Source: Clostridiaceae bacterium
GTDB lineage: Bacteria; Bacillota; Clostridia; Saccharofermentanales; UBA5734
Length of the DNA: 17,324 bases
Assembly (NCBI GenBank): GCA_012727965.1
Contig: JAAYFZ010000321.1
Span: 1 to 17,324 of the forward strand
Reading direction: 5' to 3'
Each line of letters opens with the position of its first letter. The stretch's first letter is position 1. Below the pieces are notes generated by a model. That model was not told the DNA's origin. It saw only the letters and a program-made list of their open reading frames with translations, and made no database searches. Both the position numbers and the translations under genes were made by a program. Below are positions 7,233 to 14,836 of this stretch, in pieces.

Positions 7233-8270
7233 CTACCAGCCTTGTTCTTCAATCCAGGAAGCGATATCAGACAGCATTTTGCTGCGCGTCGTTACGAAGC
7301 CGCCGCCGGTCTCAGGGAATTTTCTTATAGAATCAGCCAGCTCGCGTGAGTGAAATTTAATATTTTCAAATTGTCCGGACAGTGCAGAGATAAAATCACT
7401 ATCTAGTGCATCAGAATAAATACGTGCAGAACTTATCAGGCCATTTTTGATCAGGAGACCTAATCTTACTATGCCCCACTCGAAGCGAGTCTCGATCTCA
7501 GTATCGAAGCGAATACTCTCACCATAGCGCCAATCCCAGGAGGCGAAATGTTGCTCGAGATCGGAGAAGCCAGGTGCATCTGCGAAGTCTGAATCGACAA
7601 CATGCCTATACTCCCATTCCTGTCCAGGCTCGGCAGTGCTCTCGATATAATCGGCAAAAGCCTGCTCCATAGTTTGTTCGAGCTGAGCGACAGTTACATC
7701 AGGTTTGACATCAGTCAAATTAATGACACGTGAACGTACGGACTGCACGCCTTTTGCCGCGAGTTTAGAATTTGCTACAGTCAGATAGCGGCCGACTCGT
7801 GCATAATCCGAATTAACCAGAAGAGTACCGTGATGGAGGCCGAAGCCTCTGTCAGTACGGAAGGCATTTCCGGAAAATTTCGCGCCTGCCGTGAGTATGT
7901 CGTTGCGTCCTGAACGCTCTGCCTCTATGCCTGCTGTCAGAACAGCGGAAAGAACAATACCGAAGGTATCGTCGAGACGGAATTTTCTCTCTGGCAGGAT
8001 GATTGAAAAATTCAAGTTGCCCAGATCATGAAAAACCGCACCTCCGCCAGTGGTTCTGCGGGCAAGTTTTCCGCCTTCATCTTCAAGTTGAGCTGTTTTG
8101 CATTCGGCCCAAGCGTTTTGATTGCGGCCAATGACCACGGTGTTTTGATTTTGCCATAAATAGAGTACAGCAGATGATTCATCGGGCATATTATGCATGA
8201 GATAATCCTCGAGTGCGAGATTATGCCAAGGATCATTACTGTTGGAGCGGACTATAATTGCCTGCGGCAT
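7233..8270 (-). CDS. lplA: lipoate-protein ligase A
   Basis: Predicted cytoplasmic enzyme that activates free lipoate with ATP and attaches it to the lipoyl-domain lysine of 2-oxoacid dehydrogenase E2 or GcvH. The 345-residue product has the family hallmarks: NDPWHNLALEDYLM at the N-terminus, RRTTGGGAVFHD (71-82) with the following GNLNFS, and KFSGNAFR with the lipoyl-AMP lysine at about Lys131. The C-terminal accessory domain of LplA-type ligases is present (about 240-345). The reading frame extends to a TTG at 8285, but the GGAGGA ribosome binding site overlaps that extension and is correctly spaced for the ATG at 8270. It lies 51 bases after the deoR-type gene on the same strand, so co-transcription is likely. 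The obvious local substrate is the E2 encoded at 12044-13429. Confidence 0.92.
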   Translation of the reverse strand: MPQAIIVRSNSNDPWHNLALEDYLMHNMPDESSAVLYLWQNQNTVVIGRNQNAWAECKTAQLEDEGGKLARRTTGGGAVFHDLGNLNFSIILPERKFRLDDTFGIVLSAVLTAGIEAERSGRNDILTAGAKFSGNAFRTDRGFGLHHGTLLVNSDYARVGRYLTVANSKLAAKGVQSVRSRVINLTDVKPDVTVAQLEQTMEQAFADYIESTAEPGQEWEYRHVVDSDFADAPGFSDLEQHFASWDWRYGESIRFDTEIETRFEWGIVRLGLLIKNGLISSARIYSDALDSDFISALSGQFENIKFHSRELADSIRKFPETGGGFVTTRSKMLSDIASWIEEQGW

Positions 8271-8321
8271 CACTTGTTCCTCCAAAACAATATATTTGGT
8301 TAATAATTTGTAAGAGATAGC

Positions 8322-9080
8322 TTAGAGTAAAACGACTCTGGCCTGACGAATTGCTTTTTGATGATCTTCAGGAAGCTCATTATCTGTAATAAGTGTCTGA
8401 ACCTGATTAAGTCTGGCAAAAGTATAAGGCATACCTGTGTTTATCTTGCTGGAGTCCATCAGCATGATCACCTGTTGAGCTTTGCGGATTATAAGCCGCT
8501 TGAGCTCAGCCTCGTAATAATCACCGCAGGTGAAACCATTCTGCAGAGAAAAAGCGCTGGCTGCCATGAAGGCAATATCTATATTAATCGATTTTACATA
8601 TTCGACAGCATTAAAACCGGATAGTGTCAGGGTATCTCGATTCAGCTGGCCTCCGGTGAGATTAACCTTAATATTACTGTTCTTGATTAATTCGATTGCT
8701 ATGTTGGGCGCGGGTGTCAGTACAAATAAATTGTGATCAGGAAGCCTCTGTGCAAGAGCCATACAGGTAGTGCCTGAATCTATATATATAGATCTGCCTG
8801 CTGTAGCAAGTTTAGCTGCCTTGTCAGCGATGACTGACTTGGCCGGTGTGTTCTCGGCCTGCCTCTGCGTGTAAACAGCTTCCTTGATCATCGAGAGATG
8901 CGCGATTGATTTAGCTCCTCCGCGAATTCTGATAATGCGTCCCTGTCTCTCAAGTGACTCCAGATCTCTTCTAAGGGTCATGCTTGAAACATCTGGAAAC
9001 ATTTTCTCAAGATCAGCTAATTTAACTTCGCCTGAAGTCTGAATTGTTGTATTTATGGCTTCTCTTCTCTTTAACGGCAT
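8322..9080 (-). CDS. DeoR/GlpR-family transcriptional regulator
   Basis: Predicted sugar-metabolite-responsive repressor. Residues 1-57 form the DeoR winged helix-turn-helix: MPLKRREAINTTIQ, then the recognition helix region SSMTLRRDLESL and the wing GRIIRIRGGAK. The C-terminal part (about 75-252) is the sugar-isomerase-like sensor domain of the family, with IYIDSGTT at 98-105, LTGGQLN and the GFTCGDYYEAELKR segment. The length of 252 is normal. GGAGG at 9091-9087 is 6 bases before the ATG. The gene is divergent from the dehydrogenase operon and co-directional with lplA. TGTTA/TAACA palindromes of DeoR type cover the operon promoter (9357-9392), so it most likely represses that operon. The inducer is unknown; sugar phosphates are the usual ligands of this family. 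Confidence 0.92.
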   Translation of the reverse strand: MPLKRREAINTTIQTSGEVKLADLEKMFPDVSSMTLRRDLESLERQGRIIRIRGGAKSIAHLSMIKEAVYTQRQAENTPAKSVIADKAAKLATAGRSIYIDSGTTCMALAQRLPDHNLFVLTPAPNIAIELIKNSNIKVNLTGGQLNRDTLTLSGFNAVEYVKSINIDIAFMAASAFSLQNGFTCGDYYEAELKRLIIRKAQQVIMLMDSSKINTGMPYTFARLNQVQTLITDNELPEDHQKAIRQARVVLL

Positions 9081-9356
9081 GTGAAACCTCCGAATATAAC
9101 ACCAAATGATGTAATGTTAATTTCATTCTAATACATGATATCATAGGTGTGAAAAGATTACAATAATTTGCATGATAATAACAATAAATTTAATTATTCA
9201 CAAATTTACATGTTCTGATATATCCCTCAAAAGCGCTGTGGTACAGTGTTATCAAGTCTTTTTAATGGCGTATGAACTTAGAGTAGAAATGAAAATAACG
9301 CAATGTTATCCTTGTGTTAACTTTTGCCGATGTTTTGAAAAAAAATTCACAATAAG

Positions 9357-9371
9357 TGTTAACATTTAACA
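9357..9371. promoter_or_regulatory. candidate DeoR-type operator O1 over the -35 box
   Basis: TGTTAACATTTAACA is a perfect inverted repeat (TGTTAA, 3 bases, TTAACA). It contains the -35 hexamer TTAACA of the operon promoter. It closely resembles the E. coli DeoR operator (TGTTAGAATTCTAACA), and a DeoR-family gene lies next door. Confidence 0.65.
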
Positions 9372-9386
9372 GATATGTGTTATAAT
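9359..9386 (+). promoter_or_regulatory. extended -10 sigma-A promoter of the dehydrogenase operon
   Basis: TTAACA at 9359-9364 (5 of 6 to TTGACA) and a perfect TATAAT at 9381-9386 are separated by 16 bp, with a TGn extension at 9378-9380. Transcription would begin near 9393, giving a leader of about 118 bases before the ATG at 9511. Both core elements lie inside TGTTA/TAACA palindromes, which implies steric repression. Confidence 0.8.
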
Positions 9387-9392
9387 CTAACA
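9378..9392. promoter_or_regulatory. candidate DeoR-type operator O2 over the -10 box
   Basis: TGTTATAATCTAACA is an inverted repeat with perfect 5-base arms (TGTTA and TAACA) around 5 bases. It contains the extended -10 element. Its centre is exactly 21 bp, two helical turns, from the centre of O1, so two regulator dimers could bind on the same face of the DNA. Confidence 0.65.
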
Positions 9393-9510
9393 TGCAAAAC
9401 AAAAATAACGTGTCTACATAGGATTTGCTATAGAAACGAAGGATCATTATAAGGTGACGTATTAGATTACATTTGTATTTACATGGAAACTGGCAAGGAG
9501 GATTCCCATT

Positions 9511-10776
9511 ATGAAAACCAAAGCAGTTAGGCTTTATGGCAAGAATGATCTAAGACTCGACGAGTTCGAGCTTCCGCAGATCGGTGAGGGCGAGATTCTC
9601 GCGAAGATCGTATCAGACAGTATTTGTATGTCGTCATACAAAGCAGCTATCCAGGGCTCCGATCATAAGCGTGTTCCTGAGGATATCGCAGAAAACCCGG
9701 TTATCATCGGACATGAGTTCTGTGGTGAAATCTTAGAAGTTGGCAGTAAATGGGCTGATCAGTTTAAGGCGGGCGAACGTTTCGCGATCCAACCGGCCAT
9801 TAATGATCCGAAAAACGTATATGCAGCTCCAGGCTATACATTCCGCTATATCGGTGGAGCTTCACAGTATATCGTTATCCCTGAAATCGTTATGGAGAGA
9901 AAAAGTCTGCTTCAATACAAAGGTGATGCTTTCTATTTTGGCTCGCTCGGTGAGCCGGTTTCCTGTATCGTTGGCGGTTTCCATGTTAACTACCATACAA
10001 CTGCCGGCAGTTATGAACATAAAATGGGCATAGTAGAAGGTGGCAAGATGGCTCTTCTAGCTGGTGTCGGACCTATGGGTCTTGGTGCTATCGACTATGC
10101 GATTCACGGACCGCGGCGTCCGTCTCTTCTGGTTGTAACTGATATTGATGAGGCGCGTCTGGCAAGAGCGGCTTCCATTTATACAGTGGAAGAGGCTGAG
10201 AAGAATGGCGTCAAGCTCGTTTATGTCAACACTGGCAAAATGGAAGATGTTCCGGCAGAGCTGATGAAGCTTTCAGAAGATACAGGCTTTAACGATGTCT
10301 ATGTCTATGCACCAGTTGCTGCTGTTGTTGAGCAGGCTGACAAAATTCTTGCATATGACGGCTGTCTCAATTTCTTCGCCGGCCCGACCAATCCTGAATT
10401 CTCTGCAAAATACAATTTCTACAATGTTCACTATAATGCGACACATGTTGCCGGCAACAGCGGCGGTAACACAGATGACTTGATCGAGTCGCTGGAGCTT
10501 ATGGCTTCTGGCAAGATTGACCCATCTTCTATGATCACTCATGTCGGCGGTCTCGATAGTGTTGTTGAAACCACATTGAATCTGCCTAAGATACCTGGTG
10601 GCAAGAAGCTGATCTACACTCATATCAGCATGCCTCTAACAGCACTCGATGATTTCCGCGGCCTGGGCGAACAAGATGAGATGTTTGCTAAACTGGCTGA
10701 CATCATCGATGCCAACAATGGTCTATGGTGCAAGGCAGCAGAGGATTATCTGCTGGCCAATGCCAACTGTATCTGA
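9511..10776 (+). CDS. zinc-type medium-chain dehydrogenase, L-sorbose-1-phosphate reductase (SorE)-like
   Basis: Predicted NAD(P)-dependent polyol/sugar dehydrogenase of the MDR superfamily. The 421-residue product begins MKTKAVRLYGKNDLRLDEFE and shows the catalytic-zinc positions Cys39, His68-Glu69 in GHEFCGEI and Glu148 in LGEPVSC, and the Rossmann motif AGVGPMG (184-190). The four-cysteine structural-zinc lobe of classical alcohol dehydrogenases is absent. From memory of the family it is closest in layout to SorE, which interconverts L-sorbose 1-phosphate and sorbitol 6-phosphate: the shared features are the GHEFCGEI block, CLNFFAGP and the HYNATHVAGNSGGNTDD segment. It is the first gene of the operon, with AAGGAGG at 9495-9501. 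There is no PTS or kinase gene in the window, so the true substrate may be phosphorylated or free and is not settled. Confidence 0.82.
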   Translation: MKTKAVRLYGKNDLRLDEFELPQIGEGEILAKIVSDSICMSSYKAAIQGSDHKRVPEDIAENPVIIGHEFCGEILEVGSKWADQFKAGERFAIQPAINDPKNVYAAPGYTFRYIGGASQYIVIPEIVMERKSLLQYKGDAFYFGSLGEPVSCIVGGFHVNYHTTAGSYEHKMGIVEGGKMALLAGVGPMGLGAIDYAIHGPRRPSLLVVTDIDEARLARAASIYTVEEAEKNGVKLVYVNTGKMEDVPAELMKLSEDTGFNDVYVYAPVAAVVEQADKILAYDGCLNFFAGPTNPEFSAKYNFYNVHYNATHVAGNSGGNTDDLIESLELMASGKIDPSSMITHVGGLDSVVETTLNLPKIPGGKKLIYTHISMPLTALDDFRGLGEQDEMFAKLADIIDANNGLWCKAAEDYLLANANCI

Positions 10777-10786
10777 TTTTTAGCGC

Positions 10787-10825
10787 AGCCGGGCTTGGCG
10801 GTACTGTTCCGCCGGCTCGGCTTTT
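10787..10825 (+). terminator. strong intercistronic hairpin, partial terminator or processing element
   Basis: Ten bases after the stop codon of the first operon gene, a G+C-rich arm at 10787-10801 pairs with 10809-10822 through the loop TACTGTT. The stem consists of AGCCG, one G-T pair and GC, then a small bulge, then GGCGG with CCGCC. Only four T residues follow (10822-10825), so termination is probably partial. It would set a higher level of the first dehydrogenase mRNA than of the genes behind it. No good promoter is visible between it and the ATG at 10913. Confidence 0.6.
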
Positions 10826-10912
10826 GCCGTCCGTAAACGTTATTGTTAGCTTATTGCTGAGTTCGAAAAGAGATCGGCAAGGCTAGAGTCCTGTATAAGA
10901 AAGGAATTTATT

Positions 10913-12022
10913 ATGTCAAATTGGGTTGAACAAATGGAGGGAAGCAGACGTGCTGCCGCAGTAATAGCTCCTGTGCTGCGTTCGCTTTTTCCAGGAGATA
11001 GCGGGCAGCGTCTTGTTGTCTATGCAGAAGGAGAAGCCAAGTCTGATATTGAGCTGAGTACTTCTGATTATACTTCTGTTGAAGAATTGTACGCTGAGCT
11101 TGAGAAGTCCGCAGCTACCGAGAAAAATGTTACCTCAATACTGGTAAAAGGCGTCGGCCGCTTCGTTTTTGCGAATGCCGGCACGAATGCTGATAATAAG
11201 AGAATGAGCGGCAAGATCTCGCTCGTAACTGGCGGAGCTCAGGGCTTCGGTGAGGGAATCGCCAGAGAGCTGGCAGCTTTTGGCGCTCAGATCGTGATCG
11301 CAGATCTGAACCTTGAACTGGCAGAACAGGTGGCTGCATCTATTAGTGAACAATACGGTGAAAATGCGGCTTTTGCCCTGCCTGTAAATGTTGGTGATGA
11401 GGATTCGGTTCGTGACTTGATGGAGGGAATCGTTCTGCGCTGCGGCGGTATTGATCTGATAGTGAGCAATGCCGGTGTGCTAAAAGCAGGTGGTCTTGAA
11501 GAGATGACGCTCAAAGCTTTTGAGTTCGTGACCAGAATAAACTATACAGCCTTCTTCCTGGTAACAAAATATGGTTCCAGATCGATGAAACTGCAGGCAC
11601 AGTTTGATAAGAGCTATACCTCAGACATCGTTCAGATAAATTCCAAATCAGGACTAGAAGGTTCAAACCGGAATTTTGCCTATGCCGGCAGCAAGTTTGG
11701 CGGTATCGGCCTGGTTCAGAGTTTTGCCAAGGAATTGGTTGAAAACGGTATCAAGGTAAATGCGATCTGCCCGGGTAACTACTATGAAGGTCCGCTCTGG
11801 AGCGATCCTGAAAAAGGGTTGTTCGTACAATATCTCGAGGCGGGCAAAGTGCCAGGTGCCCAGACGGTCGAAGATGTCTATGATTTCTATGTTTCCAAGG
11901 TGCCGATGCACCGCGGCTGCTCGCCGCTCGATGTAACTAGAGCAATTATGTATTGTGTTGAACAGCAAAATGAAACCGGCCAGGCTATTCCTGTTACCGG
12001 CGGACAAACGATGCTGAAATAA
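10913..12022 (+). CDS. SDR oxidoreductase, sorbitol-6-phosphate 2-dehydrogenase-like, with N-terminal extension
   Basis: Predicted NAD(H)-dependent sugar or polyol-phosphate dehydrogenase. The C-terminal part (about 99-369) is a classical SDR: TGGAQGFGEG cofactor motif (106-115), acidic ADLN after strand 2 (NAD preference likely), NAG (186-188), catalytic Ser in INSKSG (242-247), Tyr257 and Lys261 (YAGSK), and the C-terminal GQAIPVTGGQTML. The INSKSG...FGGIGLVQS...KVPMHRGC pattern matches my memory of SrlD/GutD sorbitol-6-phosphate dehydrogenases. Residues 1-98 are extra: a helical start, then DYTSVEELYAEL and TSILVKGVGRFVFA, which looks like the linker and aldolase-end region of bifunctional aldolase/SDR proteins with the aldolase body missing. 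AAAGGA precedes the ATG. It lies 136 bases after the first dehydrogenase and 21 bases before E2, clearly in the same operon. The substrate is not established. Confidence 0.82.
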   Translation: MSNWVEQMEGSRRAAAVIAPVLRSLFPGDSGQRLVVYAEGEAKSDIELSTSDYTSVEELYAELEKSAATEKNVTSILVKGVGRFVFANAGTNADNKRMSGKISLVTGGAQGFGEGIARELAAFGAQIVIADLNLELAEQVAASISEQYGENAAFALPVNVGDEDSVRDLMEGIVLRCGGIDLIVSNAGVLKAGGLEEMTLKAFEFVTRINYTAFFLVTKYGSRSMKLQAQFDKSYTSDIVQINSKSGLEGSNRNFAYAGSKFGGIGLVQSFAKELVENGIKVNAICPGNYYEGPLWSDPEKGLFVQYLEAGKVPGAQTVEDVYDFYVSKVPMHRGCSPLDVTRAIMYCVEQQNETGQAIPVTGGQTMLK

Positions 12023-12043
12023 TAACAGGAGGTACAAGACCAT

Positions 12044-13429
12044 ATGGCTACTGCTATAATCATGCCTCGTCAGGGGCAATCTGTTGAGAGCTGCATAATC
12101 GGTAAATGGCATAAGCAGGAGGGTGACTCTGTTTCTGAGGGCGATCTGCTCTTCACCTATGAGACGGACAAGGCAACCTTCGATGAGGCTGCAAAAGTAA
12201 GCGGTACGCTTATTGCTGTTTTTTTCGAAGAGGGTGACGATATCCCTGTTCTGACAAATGTCTGTGTGATCGGTGAACCGGGTGAGGATGTTTCTGAATT
12301 CGATCCTCGCGAAGCGAAAGAAGTTCAGGAAGAAAAACCAGCCACAGCTGAAGCTGTTGCTGCTCCTGCAGCTGCAGTCCAAACGGCTGCTGTAGAAGCT
12401 GCTGCCGCGCCGGCAGGCGATCTGCCCGAAGCAATCAGTCCACGTGCTCGCGGTCTGGCAGAGAGGGCAGGCGTTGATCTGCGCTTCGCTCAGCCAACCG
12501 GTCCTAAGGGGCGCGTAATTGAACGCGATGTTCAGAAGCTGATAGATGAAGGCCGCCTGGTTACACAGGCTGCCGGAGCTGCCCACGACACGGGTATTGC
12601 CGGCACTGGTATCGGCGGACGCGTTGGTGTTGCTGATCTTACTGCCGCACCAGCCGCAAGTGCTGCTGCAGCTTCTACGACTCCGGCGCTTGCAATTGAC
12701 GCTGGTCCTGAGAGCTATGTTGAGAAACATACAAATATCCGCAAGGTTATTGCCCGCTCTATGCAGGCCTCACTCTCGCAGATGGCTCAGCTTACACTTA
12801 ACAGCAGCTTCGATGCTACAGATATCATGGCTCTGCGCAAGCGCCTCAAGGCTGCAGGCGAGAAGGGTCTGAATTCCGAGCTTGGCTTCACTCTGGCTGA
12901 GAAGGTACCGACACTTAACGATATTATTCTCTATGCTGCATCACGTGTGCTGCCTAAGCATCCTGGCTGCAATGCTCATTATGATGATGAGAAGCTGACG
13001 ATATTCAACCGTGTCCATATGGGCGTCGCTGTTGATACGCCGCGCGGCCTGATGGTACCGACAGTATTCAATTCTGATCTGATGTCTCTATCACAGCTGT
13101 CTTCTGCAGTGAAAGAAGCTGTCACTGCCTGCCAGTCAGGCACGATCAGTCCAGACGCGCTCCAGGGCGGGACTTTTACCGTTACTAATTTGGGAACGCT
13201 CGATGTTGAGAGCTTCACACCGGTTATCAATCCGCCTCAGACCTGCATACTTGGCGTCTGCGGAATTACTACCAAAGTGCGTGAAGTAAATGGCGAACTC
13301 AAGACTTACCCATCTATGGGACTGTCGTTGACTTTTGATCATAGAGCGATCGACGGCGCGCCTGCCGCCAGATTCCTCAAGGATCTGAAAACCGTTCTGG
13401 AAAACTTTTCACTGCTGCTGATGCAGTAA
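12044..13429 (+). CDS. 2-oxoacid dehydrogenase complex E2, dihydrolipoamide acyltransferase
   Basis: Core of the multi-enzyme complex: it accepts the acyl group from E1 on its lipoyl arm and passes it to CoA. In the 461-residue product: lipoyl domain (1-77) with the lipoylation site ETDKATF (Lys43), an Ala/Pro-rich linker (about 98-126), a peripheral-subunit-binding domain (131-165: ISPRARGLAERAGVDL...GPKGRVIERDV), a second partial subunit-binding-like motif GTGIGGRVGVADL (187-199), another Ala-rich linker, and the catalytic domain (about 225-461) ending in FDHRAIDGAPAARF with His433 and Asp437. AGGAGG at 12027-12032 precedes the ATG. A single lipoyl domain is usual in Gram-positive and acetoin-type complexes. 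The acyl group (acetyl, glycolyl or other) cannot be decided from these motifs. Confidence 0.93.
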   Translation: MATAIIMPRQGQSVESCIIGKWHKQEGDSVSEGDLLFTYETDKATFDEAAKVSGTLIAVFFEEGDDIPVLTNVCVIGEPGEDVSEFDPREAKEVQEEKPATAEAVAAPAAAVQTAAVEAAAAPAGDLPEAISPRARGLAERAGVDLRFAQPTGPKGRVIERDVQKLIDEGRLVTQAAGAAHDTGIAGTGIGGRVGVADLTAAPAASAAAASTTPALAIDAGPESYVEKHTNIRKVIARSMQASLSQMAQLTLNSSFDATDIMALRKRLKAAGEKGLNSELGFTLAEKVPTLNDIILYAASRVLPKHPGCNAHYDDEKLTIFNRVHMGVAVDTPRGLMVPTVFNSDLMSLSQLSSAVKEAVTACQSGTISPDALQGGTFTVTNLGTLDVESFTPVINPPQTCILGVCGITTKVREVNGELKTYPSMGLSLTFDHRAIDGAPAARFLKDLKTVLENFSLLLMQ

Positions 13430-13448
13430 GCAAGGAGGCATATAAGAT

Positions 13449-14816
13449 ATGTATGATTTGATCGTTCTTGGTGGCGGCCCCGGAGGCTATCTGGCTGCCG
13501 AGAGAGCTGGCGAAGCTGGTCTTAACACATTGTTGATCGAGAAGAATAAACTTGGCGGAGTCTGTCTGAATGAAGGCTGTATACCGTCCAAGACACTTCT
13601 CAACAGTGCGAAGATATATGATCATGCTGCTCATGGTGAGAAGTACGGTGTTACTTCGACTGGAGCGGCAATCGATCAGGCGGCAGTAGTTGCCCGCAAA
13701 AACAAGGTCGTCAAAAACCTTGTCTCTGGCATACGTGCACAGCTCAAGAGTAAAAAAGTCACTATTAAGGAAGGTCTCGGTGTTATAGCCGGCCGTGCTG
13801 CTGATGGTACCATCACGGTAAAAGTCGGCGAAGAGAGCTTCGAGGGCAAGAGACTCCTGATCGCGACTGGTTCAGAGGCTGTTGTACCGCCGATCCCAGG
13901 TGTGAGTGAAGGTCTTCAGGAGGGTTCAGTCGTAACTAATCGCGAGATTCTTGATCTCGAGAAGATCCCTGCGACGATGGTCGTAGTCGGCGGCGGTGTT
14001 ATCGGCCTGGAAATGGCTAATTATTTCAGTACCGTTGGTTCCCAAGTAACTGTTGTCGAAATGCTTGATCATATCGCCGGTGCCGCTGACCGTGAACTGG
14101 CCGATATATTGCAAAAGAGCTTCGAGAAAAAAGGTATTGTTTTCCATCTCGGCTGCCAGGTCACAGAAGTTTCCGGCGGCAAGGTCAGCTTCAAGACTCC
14201 CGATGGCAAAATTGAGCAGGCTGATTCAGAGGTAACTCTCATGAGTGTCGGCAGAAGAGCTGTCACACAAGGTTTCGGTTTGGAAAACCTGCCGGTTCTG
14301 GTTGAGCGTGGACGAATCGTTACTGATACACAGGGCCGCACTAATGTGTCGGGCGTATATGCTGTAGGCGATGTTAACGGCATCTGGATGCTGGCACATG
14401 CTGCATATCGTGAGGCAGAGGTTGCTATCAATACGATCCTTGGTAAGAAGGATGTCATGCGCTATCAGGCAATGCCTTCTGTAATCTATACTAATCCTGA
14501 AATGGCTTTCGTCGGGGAGACTGAAGAAACATGCAAGGATAAGGGTATCAAGTACAAAAAAGTAACACTTCCCATGAACTACAGTGGGCGCTATATGGCT
14601 GAAAATGAAGCAGGCGAAGGTTTGATCAAACTGCTGATCGATCCGGAGCGGCAGAGGCTGCTCGGCTGTCATATGATAGGAAGCTATGCTTCAGAGATAA
14701 TTCTCTCAGCAGGCATCCTGGTCGAAACTGAGATGAAGATAGATCATATGAAAGAACTGATTTTCCCTCACCCGACCGTGGGCGAGATAATACGTGAAGC
14801 AATATTTCACAGCTAA
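13449..14816 (+). CDS. lpdA: 2-oxoacid dehydrogenase complex E3, dihydrolipoyl dehydrogenase
   Basis: FAD-dependent enzyme that reoxidises the dihydrolipoyl arm of E2 and reduces NAD+. The 455-residue product shows the FAD-binding GGGPGGY near the N-terminus, the redox disulfide in GGVCLNEGCIPSK (Cys39 and Cys44), the NAD-binding GGGVIGLEMA, the second FAD-contact motif VYAVGDVNG, and the C-terminal catalytic FPHPTVGE (His441 with Glu446). There is no N-terminal lipoyl domain. AAGGAGG at 13432-13438 precedes the ATG, 19 bases after the E2 stop, so translation is probably tightly linked. The order E2-E3-E1 differs from the common E1-E2-E3 order. Confidence 0.95.
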   Translation: MYDLIVLGGGPGGYLAAERAGEAGLNTLLIEKNKLGGVCLNEGCIPSKTLLNSAKIYDHAAHGEKYGVTSTGAAIDQAAVVARKNKVVKNLVSGIRAQLKSKKVTIKEGLGVIAGRAADGTITVKVGEESFEGKRLLIATGSEAVVPPIPGVSEGLQEGSVVTNREILDLEKIPATMVVVGGGVIGLEMANYFSTVGSQVTVVEMLDHIAGAADRELADILQKSFEKKGIVFHLGCQVTEVSGGKVSFKTPDGKIEQADSEVTLMSVGRRAVTQGFGLENLPVLVERGRIVTDTQGRTNVSGVYAVGDVNGIWMLAHAAYREAEVAINTILGKKDVMRYQAMPSVIYTNPEMAFVGETEETCKDKGIKYKKVTLPMNYSGRYMAENEAGEGLIKLLIDPERQRLLGCHMIGSYASEIILSAGILVETEMKIDHMKELIFPHPTVGEIIREAIFHS

Positions 14817-14836
14817 TATAAAGCGGAGGTAAGAAA

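Larger units (their letters stand above)
9081..9510. other. divergent regulatory region between the deoR-type gene and the dehydrogenase operon
   Basis: This A+T-rich 430-base region lacks a credible gene. Its rightward half holds the operon promoter and two operator palindromes, followed by a leader of about 118 bases ending in AAGGAGG at 9495-9501. Isolated TGTTA or TAACA half-sites also occur at 9097-9101, 9115-9119, 9179-9183, 9247-9251, 9304-9308 and 9315-9319; the last is exactly 42 bp, twice the operator spacing, before the first palindrome. A 10-bp palindrome ATGATATCAT lies at 9135-9144. I found no convincing leftward promoter for the deoR-type gene, although TTTTCA and TATTAG with 16 bp between them (minus strand, 9155-9128) is a weak candidate. 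No riboswitch was recognised. Confidence 0.6.

Noticed and set aside
9093..9120. Minus-strand TTAACA, 16 bp, TGTTATATT, which looks like a promoter for the deoR-type gene.
   Set aside because: Transcription would start at or beyond the GGAGG ribosome binding site (9091-9087), so the message would lack it; the similarity may reflect regulator half-sites instead.
11663..12730. 355-codon minus-strand open frame opposite the SDR and E2 genes.
   Set aside because: It is antisense to two clear genes, has Cys/Ser/Arg-rich shadow composition with no motif, and spans their junction.
14226..14672. Minus-strand open frames inside the E3 gene.
   Set aside because: They overlap a full-length, motif-complete dihydrolipoyl dehydrogenase and show no family features.
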